Positions 52,966 through 62,179 of a DNA stretch of 64,000 nt are shown piece after piece. The stretch's first letter is position 1. Every line of letters starts with the position of its first letter. Below the pieces are notes generated by a model, which worked only from the letters and a program-made list of their open reading frames with translations, ran no database searches and was not told where the DNA came from. The translations under genes and the position numbers were made by a program. Source of the DNA: an uncultured Paracoccaceae bacterium (GTDB lineage: Bacteria > Pseudomonadota > Alphaproteobacteria > Rhodobacterales > Rhodobacteraceae); NCBI GenBank assembly GCA_947489445.1, contig CANLDN010000012.1, forward strand, positions 1 through 64,000, written 5' to 3'.

Positions 52966-54327
52966 GCGGGCCTGCCGGGCGAAGGGCTCTGCCTCTTCCG
53001 GGGCACCTTGCCGGGTCAGAACACGACGGGCCATCACCAGCGCGATCCCAGCAAAGACCGCGCCCCCCACATATTGGCCAATCAACACACCCGGTGCACC
53101 ATACCACGCCGCACCCACCATCACGAACGGGATCGTGCCTGCCGTATGTCGACCCCAATTTACGATGGTCGAATAGAAAGGATGGCCGAGGTTGTTAAAG
53201 GCCGCATTGGTGACAAAGATCACCCCGTTAAAAAAGAACATCAGCGACAGCGGACCGGCAAAAAGAAACACCAGCGTTAGCGCCATACCATCCAGTTGAA
53301 ACAGGCTTTCCAGCGCGGGGCGGGACAGAAAAAACAGGGTTGAGACGACAACGACCACAAGAGCCGTAAAAACCAACCCGTCCCGAAAAGCCCCACGCAC
53401 ACGGGCGGGCAAACCGGCCCCTGCATTCTGGCCGATAATCGGGCCAATCGCGCCAGACAGCGCAAAGATGATGCCAAACCCTACAGGGGTCATGCGCGCG
53501 ACAATTGCCATACCTGCAACGGCTTCTTCGCCGAACTCCGCCATGGCGCGGGTCACATAGGCCTGCCCGATGGGCGTGGCCAACTGGGTCAGGATGGCAG
53601 GTACCGCGATGGCCAGAATAGGGCGAAGATCAACGCTGATATTGGCGACGGTGGGCCGATCGAAGCCGCCATAGCTGCGGATCAGCGGCATCAGCGCCGT
53701 GCCTGCGATCACCAGGCGTGCGCAGACGCTCGCAATCGCCGCACCTGTCAGTTCCAGATCCAGCCCGAATATCAGGATCGGATCCAGCACCGCGTTCACC
53801 AGCCCGCCCCAGATCGTGGCCATCATCGCACGGCGGGCATCGCCATGGGCGCGCAGGATCGCGCCGCCGATCATACCAATCATCAAAAACGGAAGCGACG
53901 GGACGATAATGGACAGATAATGAACGGCCAGATCAAGCGTCTGCCCCGATGCCCCCATCAATGCCGCCAGATGAGACAGGTTCAGCCAGACAACGGCCGC
54001 AAATATCGACCCGAAAACAACGCCGTAGATCAGTGAATTGGTCGCCCGTCTGCGTGCTTCGGCCGCGTCGCCAGCACCCAGTGCGCGGGCCACGACGGCC
54101 CCCGCAGCAATCGCCATGCCGATACCGAACGAGGTGGTGAAAAACAGGATCGCCCCTGCATACCCCACGGCGGCGGCGAGCTCTGCCTTGCCCAGCCACG
54201 ATATGAAAATCATATCGACAAAATCGACCAGAAACACCGCCATCAACCCGACCGATGCCGTGAGCGACATCACTGAGATATGGCGAAACAGGCTGCCTTG
54301 GGTGAACTTTGCCTGCGCCTCGACCAT
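52936..54327 (-). CDS. MATE-family multidrug efflux transporter
   Basis: A 463-aa inner-membrane antiporter with twelve helices in two bundles. The N-terminal bundle has FVDMIFISWLGKAELAAAVG; the C-terminal one has GIIFALSGAIGPIIGQNAGA. It belongs to the NorM/DinF-like part of the family and would export cationic compounds using sodium or protons. It starts 2 bp after the upstream 101-aa gene, which overlaps gltX, so the three may be co-transcribed. The substrate is unknown. Confidence 0.93.
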   Translation of the reverse strand: MVEAQAKFTQGSLFRHISVMSLTASVGLMAVFLVDFVDMIFISWLGKAELAAAVGYAGAILFFTTSFGIGMAIAAGAVVARALGAGDAAEARRRATNSLIYGVVFGSIFAAVVWLNLSHLAALMGASGQTLDLAVHYLSIIVPSLPFLMIGMIGGAILRAHGDARRAMMATIWGGLVNAVLDPILIFGLDLELTGAAIASVCARLVIAGTALMPLIRSYGGFDRPTVANISVDLRPILAIAVPAILTQLATPIGQAYVTRAMAEFGEEAVAGMAIVARMTPVGFGIIFALSGAIGPIIGQNAGAGLPARVRGAFRDGLVFTALVVVVVSTLFFLSRPALESLFQLDGMALTLVFLFAGPLSLMFFFNGVIFVTNAAFNNLGHPFYSTIVNWGRHTAGTIPFVMVGAAWYGAPGVLIGQYVGGAVFAGIALVMARRVLTRQGAPEEAEPFARQARLFSLLHHRR

Positions 54328-54329
54328 GG

Positions 54330-54635
54330 CTATCTTTCTATTGCGATCCTGAATGGGATGGTTTGAAGCGAACGCATCTCCTTCAAACTGCGCCGCATGA
54401 CGCTGATCACCAGCGTATCGCCATCACCAACGTCTGCCAAGTCGAAGGGTTCGGATTGCACCCAATCCATCTGCATCACCAGTTGTTTGGCATCCGGGGT
54501 CAATTTCACAGCTATCGCTTCACCCGCCTTGATCCGCAGAAGTTCGGCATCATCAACGCGGATGACCAACTTGCGGAAAATCGCGTAGAACCCTTTGTTC
54601 CGCCGGATCGTGATCTGGCGGGCAGGGTCAGACAC
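54330..54635 (-). CDS. Unrecognised 101-aa protein between gltX and the MATE gene
   Basis: A soluble 101-aa protein (start ARQITIRRNKGFYAIFRKLV after MSDP) with beta-rich character. No family is recognised. It starts with GTG and overlaps the gltX stop by 8 bp, and ends 2 bp before the MATE start. A short beta-sandwich or PilZ-like fold is conceivable, but I cannot support it. Confidence 0.6.
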   Translation of the reverse strand: MSDPARQITIRRNKGFYAIFRKLVIRVDDAELLRIKAGEAIAVKLTPDAKQLVMQMDWVQSEPFDLADVGDGDTLVISVMRRSLKEMRSLQTIPFRIAIER

Positions 54636-55947
54636 GGGGCTTTGTCTGCAAAAGCGGCATCACATCGGCCATTTCCGGCCCGCGTTGACGCCCTGTGACG
54701 GCCTTGCGCAGCGGCATGAACAAACCTTTGCCTTTTCGGCCTGTGGCGTCCTTCACGGCCGCGGTCCATGTCGCCCAAGTATCAGAATCGTAAGGCAAAG
54801 GTGGCAACAAATCAAAGGCTTGGACAATGAATTCCCGATCTTCATCATCGACCAACGGGGTCGCCCCGTCGCGGAACATCGCCCACCAGCCAGCCACATC
54901 GTCAAGTGTATTGATGTTGTCGCGCACGACGTTCCAGAACGGCTCTGCCAGATCATCCGGCACGCCAGCCGACGTTAAAACATCGGCCACGTCGTCGTGT
55001 CCCAAGGTGGCCAGATGACGGGCGGTCAACGGGCCAAGGTCATCGACGTCAAATTTGGTCGGTGCAGAGCCGAATTTGGAAAGATCGAACCCTGCGACGA
55101 CCTCGCGAATATCGCGGCGCAATTCCACAGGATCGGAGGAGCCAAGGCGCGCCATCAACGACAGGATCGCCTGCGGTGCGATCCCTTGGTTGCGCATGTC
55201 ACGCAGGGACAACGTGCCAAGACGTTTTGACAAACCCTCGCCTTGTGGACCGGTCAGCAGGGAATGATGGGCAAAACGGGGGACAGCACCACCCAGCGCC
55301 TCAATCATCTGGATTTGTGTCGCGGTATTGGTCACGTGATCGGAACCGCGCACGACATCGGTGATGCCCATCTCTGTGTCATCCACGACCGAGGCCAGCG
55401 TATACAAAATCTGCCCGTCATTCTTGAACAAGACCGGGTCGCTGACCGACGCAGCATCGATGGAAATATCACCGATGATACCATCGGTCCATTCGATGCG
55501 CGTGTGATCCAGTTTGAACCGCCAATGCGAACCGCGTTCGGCCCGCAGCCTGGCTTTTTCATCCTCTGACAGCGCCAATGCGGCGCGGTCATAGACCGGT
55601 GGCTTGCCCATGTTCAGTTGCTTTTTGCGCTTCAGATCCAGCTCTACCGGAGTTTCGAACGCCTCGTACAGGCGGCCCATTTCGATCAGGCGCTGTTTGG
55701 CGGCCGCGTAGCGGTCCATGCGTTTGGACTGGTATTCGATCTTGTCCCAGTTGAGCCCAAGCCAGGTCAGGTCCTCCTGGATGCCTGCGATATATTCATC
55801 CTTCGACCGTTCCTGATCGGTGTCGTCAATCCGCAGGATAAATGTACCGCCAGCCTGCCGCGCAATGGCGTAGTTGAACAGGGCAGCGCGCAGGTTGCCG
55901 ATATGCAAATAGCCGGTCGGGGATGGGGCGAATCTGGTCGTGGTCAT
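54628..55947 (-). CDS. gltX: Glutamyl-tRNA synthetase
   Basis: A 439-aa class I synthetase. The HIGH signature is FAPSPTGYLHIGNLRAALFN. The KMSKS loop is EGLSKRLGTLS. RIDDTDQERS is the glutamate-binding stretch. It lacks the zinc-binding cysteine cluster of some GltX proteins and is about 30 aa shorter than E. coli GltX, as in the second GltX of many alphaproteobacteria, which may also charge tRNA-Gln for amidation. Start MTTTRFAPSP chosen, with AGGAGACACC upstream. It overlaps the 101-aa gene. Confidence 0.95.
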   Translation of the reverse strand: MTTTRFAPSPTGYLHIGNLRAALFNYAIARQAGGTFILRIDDTDQERSKDEYIAGIQEDLTWLGLNWDKIEYQSKRMDRYAAAKQRLIEMGRLYEAFETPVELDLKRKKQLNMGKPPVYDRAALALSEDEKARLRAERGSHWRFKLDHTRIEWTDGIIGDISIDAASVSDPVLFKNDGQILYTLASVVDDTEMGITDVVRGSDHVTNTATQIQMIEALGGAVPRFAHHSLLTGPQGEGLSKRLGTLSLRDMRNQGIAPQAILSLMARLGSSDPVELRRDIREVVAGFDLSKFGSAPTKFDVDDLGPLTARHLATLGHDDVADVLTSAGVPDDLAEPFWNVVRDNINTLDDVAGWWAMFRDGATPLVDDEDREFIVQAFDLLPPLPYDSDTWATWTAAVKDATGRKGKGLFMPLRKAVTGRQRGPEMADVMPLLQTKPRV

Positions 55948-56088
55948 GAGGTGTCTCCTGTCGCGAGACGCTTTGTCATGCTTGCACCAGATTGTCCATG
56001 CGGCTGCCACTGCTCACCAAACTGTGGCTTGCCGCTTTGGCACTCTGCGCTAGTATTTTGAGGGTCATTAGCTAGAAAGGCCAATCCG

Positions 56089-56997
56089 ATGAAGCTTACT
56101 CGCCGTCAAACACTGTTGTCAGGTGCCGCCCTGCCGATGGCCGCAACGATCCCGACCGGTGCCACCGCAGGCGCCCATGCCGCCGCCCTGCCGACGCATC
56201 GTGATTTCACACTTGGCGATTTCAAGGTGACGACCCTGCTGGCAGGCAGTCGCAGCGTCGACAATCCGCATGGTATCTTTGGACTTAATGTTGACGATGA
56301 CACCTTTGAAGAGGTCAGCACCGCCAACTTTATCGGCACAGATGCCGCCCAGTTCTTTTTCACCCCCACCGTGGTCAACACCGGGTCAGAGGTGATCCTG
56401 TTTGACACCGGGCTGAACCCGGCAGGTACCGGTGACGCGCTGAATGCAGCGGGCTATACCCCTGCGGATGTCACCCATGTTGTCATCACCCATATGCATG
56501 GGGATCATATCGGCGGGCTTGCCGATGATAACGGGGCAGAGACATTTACCAATGCCGCCTATATCACCGGGCAGGTCGAATTTGATCATTGGGCAGGCGC
56601 CGAAAACGACAACTTCGAAGCAAAGGTACGCCCGCTGGCTGAAAAGTTCAGCTTTATCGGCGATGGCGATGCGGTGCGCAGTGGCGTTACGGCCATGGCT
56701 ACGTTTGGACATACACCCGGGCACATGGGCTACATGCTGGAAAGCGGGGGCAAGCAGTTGTTCCTGATGGCCGATATCGCCAACCACTATGTCTGGTCAG
56801 TGGCCTATCCTGATTGGGAGGTCCGGTTCGACATGGACAAGGCCGCCGCCGCGGCCACCCGTCGCCAGATCATGGGCATGGCCGCCGCTGACCGTATTCC
56901 GCTGATCGGCTATCACATGCCGTTCCCGGGTATGGGGTTCATCGAAACACGCGGTGACGGGTTCCATTACGTACCACATAGCTATCAGCTGATCTGA
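56089..56997 (+). CDS. Tat-exported metallo-beta-lactamase-fold hydrolase
   Basis: A 302-aa MBL-fold enzyme. The N-terminus MKLTRRQTLLSGAALPMAAT is a twin-arginine signal ending near AHAAAL. Zinc ligands are in VVITHMHGDHIGG, ATFGHTPGHMGY and LFLMADIANH, and the C-terminal IGYHMPFPG. This matches the periplasmic AHL-lactonase/MBL group. AAAGG precedes the ATG. The gene is alone, divergent from gltX and convergent with a DUF1801 gene. Substrate unknown. Confidence 0.88.
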   Translation: MKLTRRQTLLSGAALPMAATIPTGATAGAHAAALPTHRDFTLGDFKVTTLLAGSRSVDNPHGIFGLNVDDDTFEEVSTANFIGTDAAQFFFTPTVVNTGSEVILFDTGLNPAGTGDALNAAGYTPADVTHVVITHMHGDHIGGLADDNGAETFTNAAYITGQVEFDHWAGAENDNFEAKVRPLAEKFSFIGDGDAVRSGVTAMATFGHTPGHMGYMLESGGKQLFLMADIANHYVWSVAYPDWEVRFDMDKAAAAATRRQIMGMAAADRIPLIGYHMPFPGMGFIETRGDGFHYVPHSYQLI

Positions 56998-57004
56998 TAG
57001 GCTT

Positions 57005-57030
57005 GCGCCGTCCGGGTCATCGGGCGGCGC
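57005..57030. terminator. Hairpin between convergent genes
   Basis: GCGCCGTCCG pairs with CGGGCGGCGC with one mismatch, between the MBL hydrolase stop and the DUF1801 stop. No T-run, so it is weak or acts only as a 3' end hairpin. Confidence 0.45.
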
Positions 57031-57459
57031 TTAGGTCCCTTTGACGGGCCAGCGGTTGGACAGATCGTCAACGCCCGCTTTGACCAGTTCTTCCACCACG
57101 CTCAGGTCCACATCGGCAAGTTTATTGATGTACAGGCAGGATTTGCCCAGCTTATGCTTGCCGAGCCTGTCCATGATATCGCTGAAATCAGTATAACCGG
57201 GCATGATATAGAGCACCAGATTAGCCTTGCGCGGGCTGAACCCGGTCGCCAGAAAATCACCCGCCCGTCCGCTTTCGTAAGTGTAGTGATAGGTGCCATA
57301 GCCAATCAGCGTCGGCCCCCACATCTGTGGCGCCCAGCCTGTAACACGCCGGAACATCGCATCCAGCACCTGCGCATCCGCGCGGCGCGTGGGGTGTTCA
57401 ACAGCGGCAATGAAATCTTCGACTGTTTGGTCAGTCGGTTGGGTTTTATTCGCAGACAT
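57031..57459 (-). CDS. DUF1801-domain protein
   Basis: A 142-aa protein of the YdhG/DUF1801 type: QTVEDFIAAVEHPTRRADAQ, then MWGPTLIGYGTYHYTY and LVLYIMPGYTDFSDIMDRLG. The family has no established biochemical role. It lies 63 bp downstream of the 149-aa membrane gene on the same strand. Confidence 0.85.
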   Translation of the reverse strand: MSANKTQPTDQTVEDFIAAVEHPTRRADAQVLDAMFRRVTGWAPQMWGPTLIGYGTYHYTYESGRAGDFLATGFSPRKANLVLYIMPGYTDFSDIMDRLGKHKLGKSCLYINKLADVDLSVVEELVKAGVDDLSNRWPVKGT

Positions 57460-57522
57460 GATCGGCCTCCTGCGTTGCAGGATAGCATAGCCGCAAATTC
57501 ATGTTAGGCCCTTTGTGGCGTT

Positions 57523-57972
57523 TCAGTTGCCATGCGCAATCTGTTTGGCAGCGAAACTGTTCATTTTCTTGGCCATCTTCTTGGGCTTGTCGGACAAGTG
57601 ACCCCATTGGATCTGTTGCTGTGGGGCCATCATGCCGGTCCCGGTTTTTACCACGACCCAGCTGAGGATCGGGAAGAAGTAAAACCGGATGGCTTTCACC
57701 TGTGCGCCTTTGTAATCGCTCCACGGGCGTTTGGGCTTGCCCATGACGGAAAACCCATCGTTGTCGGCCTTGAACGATGGTTTTTGAGTGAAATATGCAA
57801 AAAGAATGCGCCCGAGGAAGAAGAGAAATCCCAGCACCCATGCCGTGCCAATCCAGTAGAACAGGTCTTTGTCGGCAGCACCGATGCGCATGAATGTGCG
57901 GCCAATCATGATTTGGATCAGGCAGAATATCGCGCCTTTGACGACGGAATTTTTGGCGGGAAGAAGGGTCAT
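57523..57972 (-). CDS. Membrane protein, unrecognised
   Basis: A 149-aa protein with hydrophobic segments at about residues 10-28, 38-60 and 93-110. The part FKADNDGFSVMGKPKRPW, followed by SDYKGAQVKAI, looks like the start of a bacterial PH-type domain (surface dGi... W.di), but I cannot confirm the family. It is rich in lysine at the C-terminus. Its ATG lies 82 bp from the nadE stop codon. Confidence 0.55.
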   Translation of the reverse strand: MTLLPAKNSVVKGAIFCLIQIMIGRTFMRIGAADKDLFYWIGTAWVLGFLFFLGRILFAYFTQKPSFKADNDGFSVMGKPKRPWSDYKGAQVKAIRFYFFPILSWVVVKTGTGMMAPQQQIQWGHLSDKPKKMAKKMNSFAAKQIAHGN

Positions 57973-58053
57973 GAGCGGTCTCTTGCAAGCTGGATGATTT
58001 TTACCACCGCGCTTGAAACGTCAAATTAGGGCCGTTGTATGACGGGCCCGAGC

Positions 58054-59715
58054 CTAGCTGTTATCCCGCCAACGGTTCACAATGGGGTAGCGCCGGTCGA
58101 GCCAGAACGCCCTGTTGGACAGCCGGGGACCGGGGGCAGACTGAAACCGCTTGTATTCGCTGATGTAGATCAGGTGTTCGACCTTTTTGACGATATCACG
58201 GTCGTAGCCTGCGGCGACGCAATCAGCGACTGATGCCTCGTCATCGACCAGCATTTTCAGGATACCGTCAAGGATATCGTAGGGCGGCAGGCTGTCTTCG
58301 TCTTTTTGATCGGGCCGCAGTTCGGCTGATGGCGGTTTGTCGATGATCGCCACCGGGATCACCTCGCCGGCGGGTCCTTTCATCCAAGGCCGGTGATTGG
58401 CATTGCGCCAGCGGCAGGTTTCAAACACGCGGGTTTTGTACATGTCTTTGATCGGGTTGTACCCGCCCGCCATATCGCCATAGATCGTGGCGTAGCCCAC
58501 CGCGACTTCGGATTTGTTGCCCGTGGTCAGCAACATTTCCCCGAATTTGTTGGACTGCGCCATCAGCAGAAGGCCACGGATACGGGATTGGATGTTTTCC
58601 TCGGTCAGGTCTTCGGGCAGATCACCAAACAGCGGGGCCAATGCCTCGGTCACGGCGGCGCGGGGGCCCGCGATGCTGACGGTGTCATAGTGGCAGCCCA
58701 GCGCATTCGCAGCGGCGGCGGCATCATCCAGCGACCCTTGTGACGTATATTCCGACGGCAACATCACGCAGCGCACGTTTTCAGCGCCAAGCGCGTCCGT
58801 GGCGATGGCGGCCACGATGGCGCTGTCGATGCCGCCAGAAAGCCCCAGCAGCACCTTTTGGAAACCTGTTTTCCGCATGTAGTCACGCAGCGACGCGACC
58901 ATGACGTGATAATCCTGTTCAATACTGTCCGGCAGGGTGGCCTTGTCGCCTGCCACGGCTTCCCAGCCATCATCGGTCTGGCGAAAATCAACATGGGCAA
59001 TCGCCGTTTCCAACACCGGCATCTGAACGGCCAACTGCCCGCCCCGATTCAACACAAAGGACCCGCCATCAAACATCTGATCATCCTGTCCGCCAACCAT
59101 GTTGAGGTAAACAACCGGCACGTTCGTTTCGATCACGCGGGACACCATGTTGTTCATCCGGATCGGGAATTTTTCGCGGAAATACGGCGATCCATTGGGG
59201 ATCACGAAAATCTCTGCACCGCTTTCGGCCATCGCCTCGCAGACATCCGGATACCACGCATCTTCGCAGATCGGGCTGCCGATGCGAGGGCCGTTACCGG
59301 TCGTATATGGGCCAGAAATACCATCACTTTTGAACAGGCGCACCTCATCGAAGACGTTGAAGTTCGGTAGAAAATGTTTGCGCATCGTGGCCGTGATCTT
59401 GCCGCCTTGCAGCACAAAATAGCAGTTATAAAGGCGGTCATCTTCAAACATCGGACCACCAATAGCGAGGGCCGGACCATCGGCGCAATCCATCGCCAAT
59501 GTCCGGATATGCAGCATGGCATCGGCGACAAAGGCAGGCTTGGCGACAAGATCCTGTGTCTGATAGCCAGTGATGAACATCTCTGGCAAAGCCACCAGAT
59601 CCGCACCGGCATCCTTGCCGGTGGCCCATGCCTCACGCGCCTGCGCTGCATTCCCGGCGATATCACCAACGGTCGGATTCAGCTGGGCGAGCGTCAAACG
59701 ATATATTTTTGTCAT
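58054..59715 (-). CDS. nadE: Glutamine-dependent NAD+ synthetase
   Basis: A 553-aa enzyme amidating nicotinate adenine dinucleotide in the last step of NAD+ synthesis. The N-terminal half (about 1-260) is a nitrilase-type glutaminase with LAQLNPTVGDIAGNA, VALPEMFITGYQ and nucleophile cysteine in GSPICEDAWYPD. The C-terminal half is the ATP-pyrophosphatase synthetase with LLGLSGGIDSAIVAAI and TGNKSEVAVGYATIYGDMAG. The size fits the shorter glutamine-dependent class. The ATG at MTKIYRL is preferred over one six codons upstream. Confidence 0.95.
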   Translation of the reverse strand: MTKIYRLTLAQLNPTVGDIAGNAAQAREAWATGKDAGADLVALPEMFITGYQTQDLVAKPAFVADAMLHIRTLAMDCADGPALAIGGPMFEDDRLYNCYFVLQGGKITATMRKHFLPNFNVFDEVRLFKSDGISGPYTTGNGPRIGSPICEDAWYPDVCEAMAESGAEIFVIPNGSPYFREKFPIRMNNMVSRVIETNVPVVYLNMVGGQDDQMFDGGSFVLNRGGQLAVQMPVLETAIAHVDFRQTDDGWEAVAGDKATLPDSIEQDYHVMVASLRDYMRKTGFQKVLLGLSGGIDSAIVAAIATDALGAENVRCVMLPSEYTSQGSLDDAAAAANALGCHYDTVSIAGPRAAVTEALAPLFGDLPEDLTEENIQSRIRGLLLMAQSNKFGEMLLTTGNKSEVAVGYATIYGDMAGGYNPIKDMYKTRVFETCRWRNANHRPWMKGPAGEVIPVAIIDKPPSAELRPDQKDEDSLPPYDILDGILKMLVDDEASVADCVAAGYDRDIVKKVEHLIYISEYKRFQSAPGPRLSNRAFWLDRRYPIVNRWRDNS

Positions 59716-59868
59716 AGTTTTGTCCCAATGCACTGCGATGGATGTAGCAGAATGACCGACGGTGGAAAGGCGAATGCGTCAGAATGCATGCGCAGATGCC
59801 CCAAAGCCGTTGTCAGGGTGCGGGCCCTCAACTAACCTGCCCCTGTGACTTGTGGATCGGAGAGAATA

Positions 59869-61281
59869 ATGACGATGTTTGGATTACCAAAAGGCGCGGC
59901 CGTGGCCCTTCTGACGGTTGGTCTGACGGTCGGTGCAGAAGCACAAACAGTCCAGACAAAACAATATGATGATGGTGGTGTCTACGAAGGAACTTTCGTT
60001 GACGGAAAGCAAGACGGCACGGGCACTTATCGCCTTCCCAATGGCTATGAATACACCGGCGAATGGGTCGAAGGTGAAATCCGGGGGCAAGGCACCGCAC
60101 GCTTCCCCAACGGGTCGATTTATGAAGGCAGCTTTGTTGCTGGCAAGCCCGAAGGTCAGGGACGAATCACATTCGCCGATGGCGGCACATTTGAGGGCGA
60201 TTGGGTCGACGGGAACATCACCGGACAAGGTGTGGCTGAATACGCCAATGGCGTGCTCTACCAAGGCGAGTTTCGCAATGCGATGCACCACGGTATTGGC
60301 ATCATGACCAGCCCCGGCGGTTACGTCTACGAAGGTGCCTGGGTCAATGGCGTGAAAGAAGGCCAAGGCACAATCACCTACCCCGATGGTGCGGTCTATG
60401 AAGGCGCATTGCGCGGTGGTGAACGCGACGGCACCGGTACGCTGACCATGGCCGACGGTCTGGTCTATGCGGGTGCATGGGTTGATGGCCAAATCCAGGG
60501 CCGCGGGAAACTATCCCAACCCAATGGCGATATTTACGAAGGCGAACTGGTTGCGGGCCGCCGCGAAGGCGAAGGCAGCGTCACCTATGCCAACGGCGAC
60601 ACTTACACGGGCACATTTGCCAATGACCGCCGCCACGGCACGGGGACTTTCCGGGGGACTGACGGCTACATTTATGTTGGCGACTGGGTCGAAGGGAAGA
60701 TCGAAGGCAATGGTGAGGTCACCTACCCTGACGGGTCTGTCTATGTGGGCAGCTTTGCAGGCGATCTGGCCGATGGCACCGGCACAATCACCTATCCCGA
60801 TGGATCCACCTACGAAGGCAATTGGGATCAGGGCGTGATCAATGGCCGGGGTGTTGCAACATATGCAAATGGCTTGGTCTACGAAGGTGAGTTCCTGAAT
60901 GCCAAGAACCACGGGCAAGGCAAAATGACCTATGCCGATGGGTATGTCTACGAAGGCGACTGGTCCGAAGGGCAGCGCAATGGCGATGGCCGGGCAGTAT
61001 ACGCAGACGGCACGATCTATGTCGGCGGCTTCCTGAACGGGCAACGTAACGGCAAAGGTGAAATCACCCTGCCAGACGGTTTCACCTATGTCGGCGATTG
61101 GGTCGATGGTGAGATCAGCGGCGAAGGCGTGGCCACATATGCAAATGGCGATGTCTACGAAGGATCGTTCGTGCGCGGTCGCCGTGAAGGCAACGGCAAG
61201 ATGACATATGCCACCGGTCAGGAAAGCGTCGGAATCTGGTCGGACGGTGCGCTGGTATCGGAAACCAACGGCGGGAACTGA
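59869..61281 (+). CDS. Secreted MORN-repeat protein, 18 repeats
   Basis: A 470-aa exported protein. A signal peptide (residues 1-26, ending GAEAQ) is followed from residue 39 to 452 by exactly 18 MORN repeats of 23 aa (type YEGSFVAGKPEGQGRITFAD) and an 18-aa tail. No enzyme domain is attached. Repeats alternate between tryptophan (GxW) and phenylalanine/leucine (GxF) types; the alternation breaks between repeats 9 and 10, and repeats 10-18 resemble 1-9 one by one, so the gene arose from doubling a nine-repeat block. GGAGAG fixes this start. A terminator follows. MORN proteins elsewhere bind lipid or act as scaffolds; here the role is unknown. Confidence 0.93.
   Translation: MTMFGLPKGAAVALLTVGLTVGAEAQTVQTKQYDDGGVYEGTFVDGKQDGTGTYRLPNGYEYTGEWVEGEIRGQGTARFPNGSIYEGSFVAGKPEGQGRITFADGGTFEGDWVDGNITGQGVAEYANGVLYQGEFRNAMHHGIGIMTSPGGYVYEGAWVNGVKEGQGTITYPDGAVYEGALRGGERDGTGTLTMADGLVYAGAWVDGQIQGRGKLSQPNGDIYEGELVAGRREGEGSVTYANGDTYTGTFANDRRHGTGTFRGTDGYIYVGDWVEGKIEGNGEVTYPDGSVYVGSFAGDLADGTGTITYPDGSTYEGNWDQGVINGRGVATYANGLVYEGEFLNAKNHGQGKMTYADGYVYEGDWSEGQRNGDGRAVYADGTIYVGGFLNGQRNGKGEITLPDGFTYVGDWVDGEISGEGVATYANGDVYEGSFVRGRREGNGKMTYATGQESVGIWSDGALVSETNGGN
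59983..60603 (+). repeat. MORN block 1 (repeats 1-9)
   Basis: Nine tandem 69-bp units encoding 23-aa MORN repeats. Unit types run F, W, F, W, F, W, L, W, L at the third aromatic position. Best matches are with the unit nine places later. Confidence 0.75.
60604..61224 (+). repeat. MORN block 2 (repeats 10-18)
   Basis: Nine units paired with block 1. For example unit 13 (GVATYANGLVYEGEFLNAKN) mirrors unit 4-5 (GVAEYANGVLYQGEFRNAMH), and unit 17-18 (NGDVYEGSFVRGRREG) mirrors unit 8-9 (NGDIYEGELVAGRREG). Unit types run F, W, F, W, F, W, F, W, F. Confidence 0.75.
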
Positions 61282-61306
61282 TCGTCCAACAATAATCTAC
61301 CAGATG

Positions 61307-61336
61307 GCTCCGGGTATCACGACCCGGAGCTTTTAT
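61307..61336 (+). terminator. Terminator of the MORN gene
   Basis: A perfect 9-bp stem GCTCCGGGT/ACCCGGAGC with a 6-nt loop is followed by TTTTATT, 26 bp after the stop codon. Confidence 0.9.
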
Positions 61337-61405
61337 TGCTTCCGGGCCTGCGCAAACACACCGCATTGATGCATCGCGGTGTACCAGCAGCGTGACCGTG
61401 TTACG

Positions 61406-62053
61406 TTACCAATTGCCAGACACAGACGCATCGGTCAGTTCCGTAGCCAGATCACCATCACCGAATATAACGGCCTTGAAAAAGGTACGATCTTCGCCGC
61501 GGACCGGTGCGGTGATCTCAACGAAAACCGTGCGGACCTGCAGGGGCTTGTCGTATCTACAACCGTTTGCGTAATCGCTTTGCTTGCCGACTGCGGGTAT
61601 GTCGCAGGTTTCAAATTCGACCAGCGCCCGACCAGTCGCCACATAGCTTGGGTTGAATGCAAGCAGTATCTGTTTGGCCCGATCCAGATAGGTTTCTGGC
61701 AATTGTTCTTCGGCCACTGCCGGTAAGGTCTGCCAAAAATCGGGCCGGTCACCCTCTTCTTCGATGTCCCGATCCATATCAAAATCGCGATCCTGTTCGA
61801 TGACAACTTCATAGGTCAGTTCGCCATCGCGAAAATCAATCTCCCAGCGATTGCCACGTGGCGAAAACTGGGTTTCCATTTCCGTGATGCGCAATGTCGG
61901 CGTATCGACCACCCCCACAACGTCCAAGGCAAATTGAATGGCTTGCGGCGTTGTTGTGATTTCACCGCTGATGTCCGGTGTGGCCGTTTGCCCAATGGCC
62001 GCAAACGGTATGAAGCAGACGGCAACCGCGCTTAATAATTGGGTACATTTCAT
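61406..62053 (-). CDS. Secreted protein of unknown function
   Basis: A 215-aa exported protein. The signal peptide is MKCTQLLSAVAVCFIPFAAI and ends near AIGQ. The mature part is acidic (QDRDFDMDRDIEEEGDRPDF) with two cysteines (FETCDIPAVG and YANGCRYDK) that could form a disulfide. No family is recognised. GAGGAAAC precedes the ATG chosen; an earlier in-frame start would spoil the signal peptide. It lies 126 bp downstream of the photolyase gene on the same strand and is convergent with the MORN gene. Confidence 0.65.
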   Translation of the reverse strand: MKCTQLLSAVAVCFIPFAAIGQTATPDISGEITTTPQAIQFALDVVGVVDTPTLRITEMETQFSPRGNRWEIDFRDGELTYEVVIEQDRDFDMDRDIEEEGDRPDFWQTLPAVAEEQLPETYLDRAKQILLAFNPSYVATGRALVEFETCDIPAVGKQSDYANGCRYDKPLQVRTVFVEITAPVRGEDRTFFKAVIFGDGDLATELTDASVSGNW

Positions 62054-62179
62054 AATATGTTTCCTCAAAGCGTTATTATGATGTGATTTGTATTCAATCA
62101 TAGCGCTGGAATGTAATTGTTGACGATGCAATGAAAGACATGTCGACTGATTGGGCGAAGTCCTGCCCGCCGATTTCGC

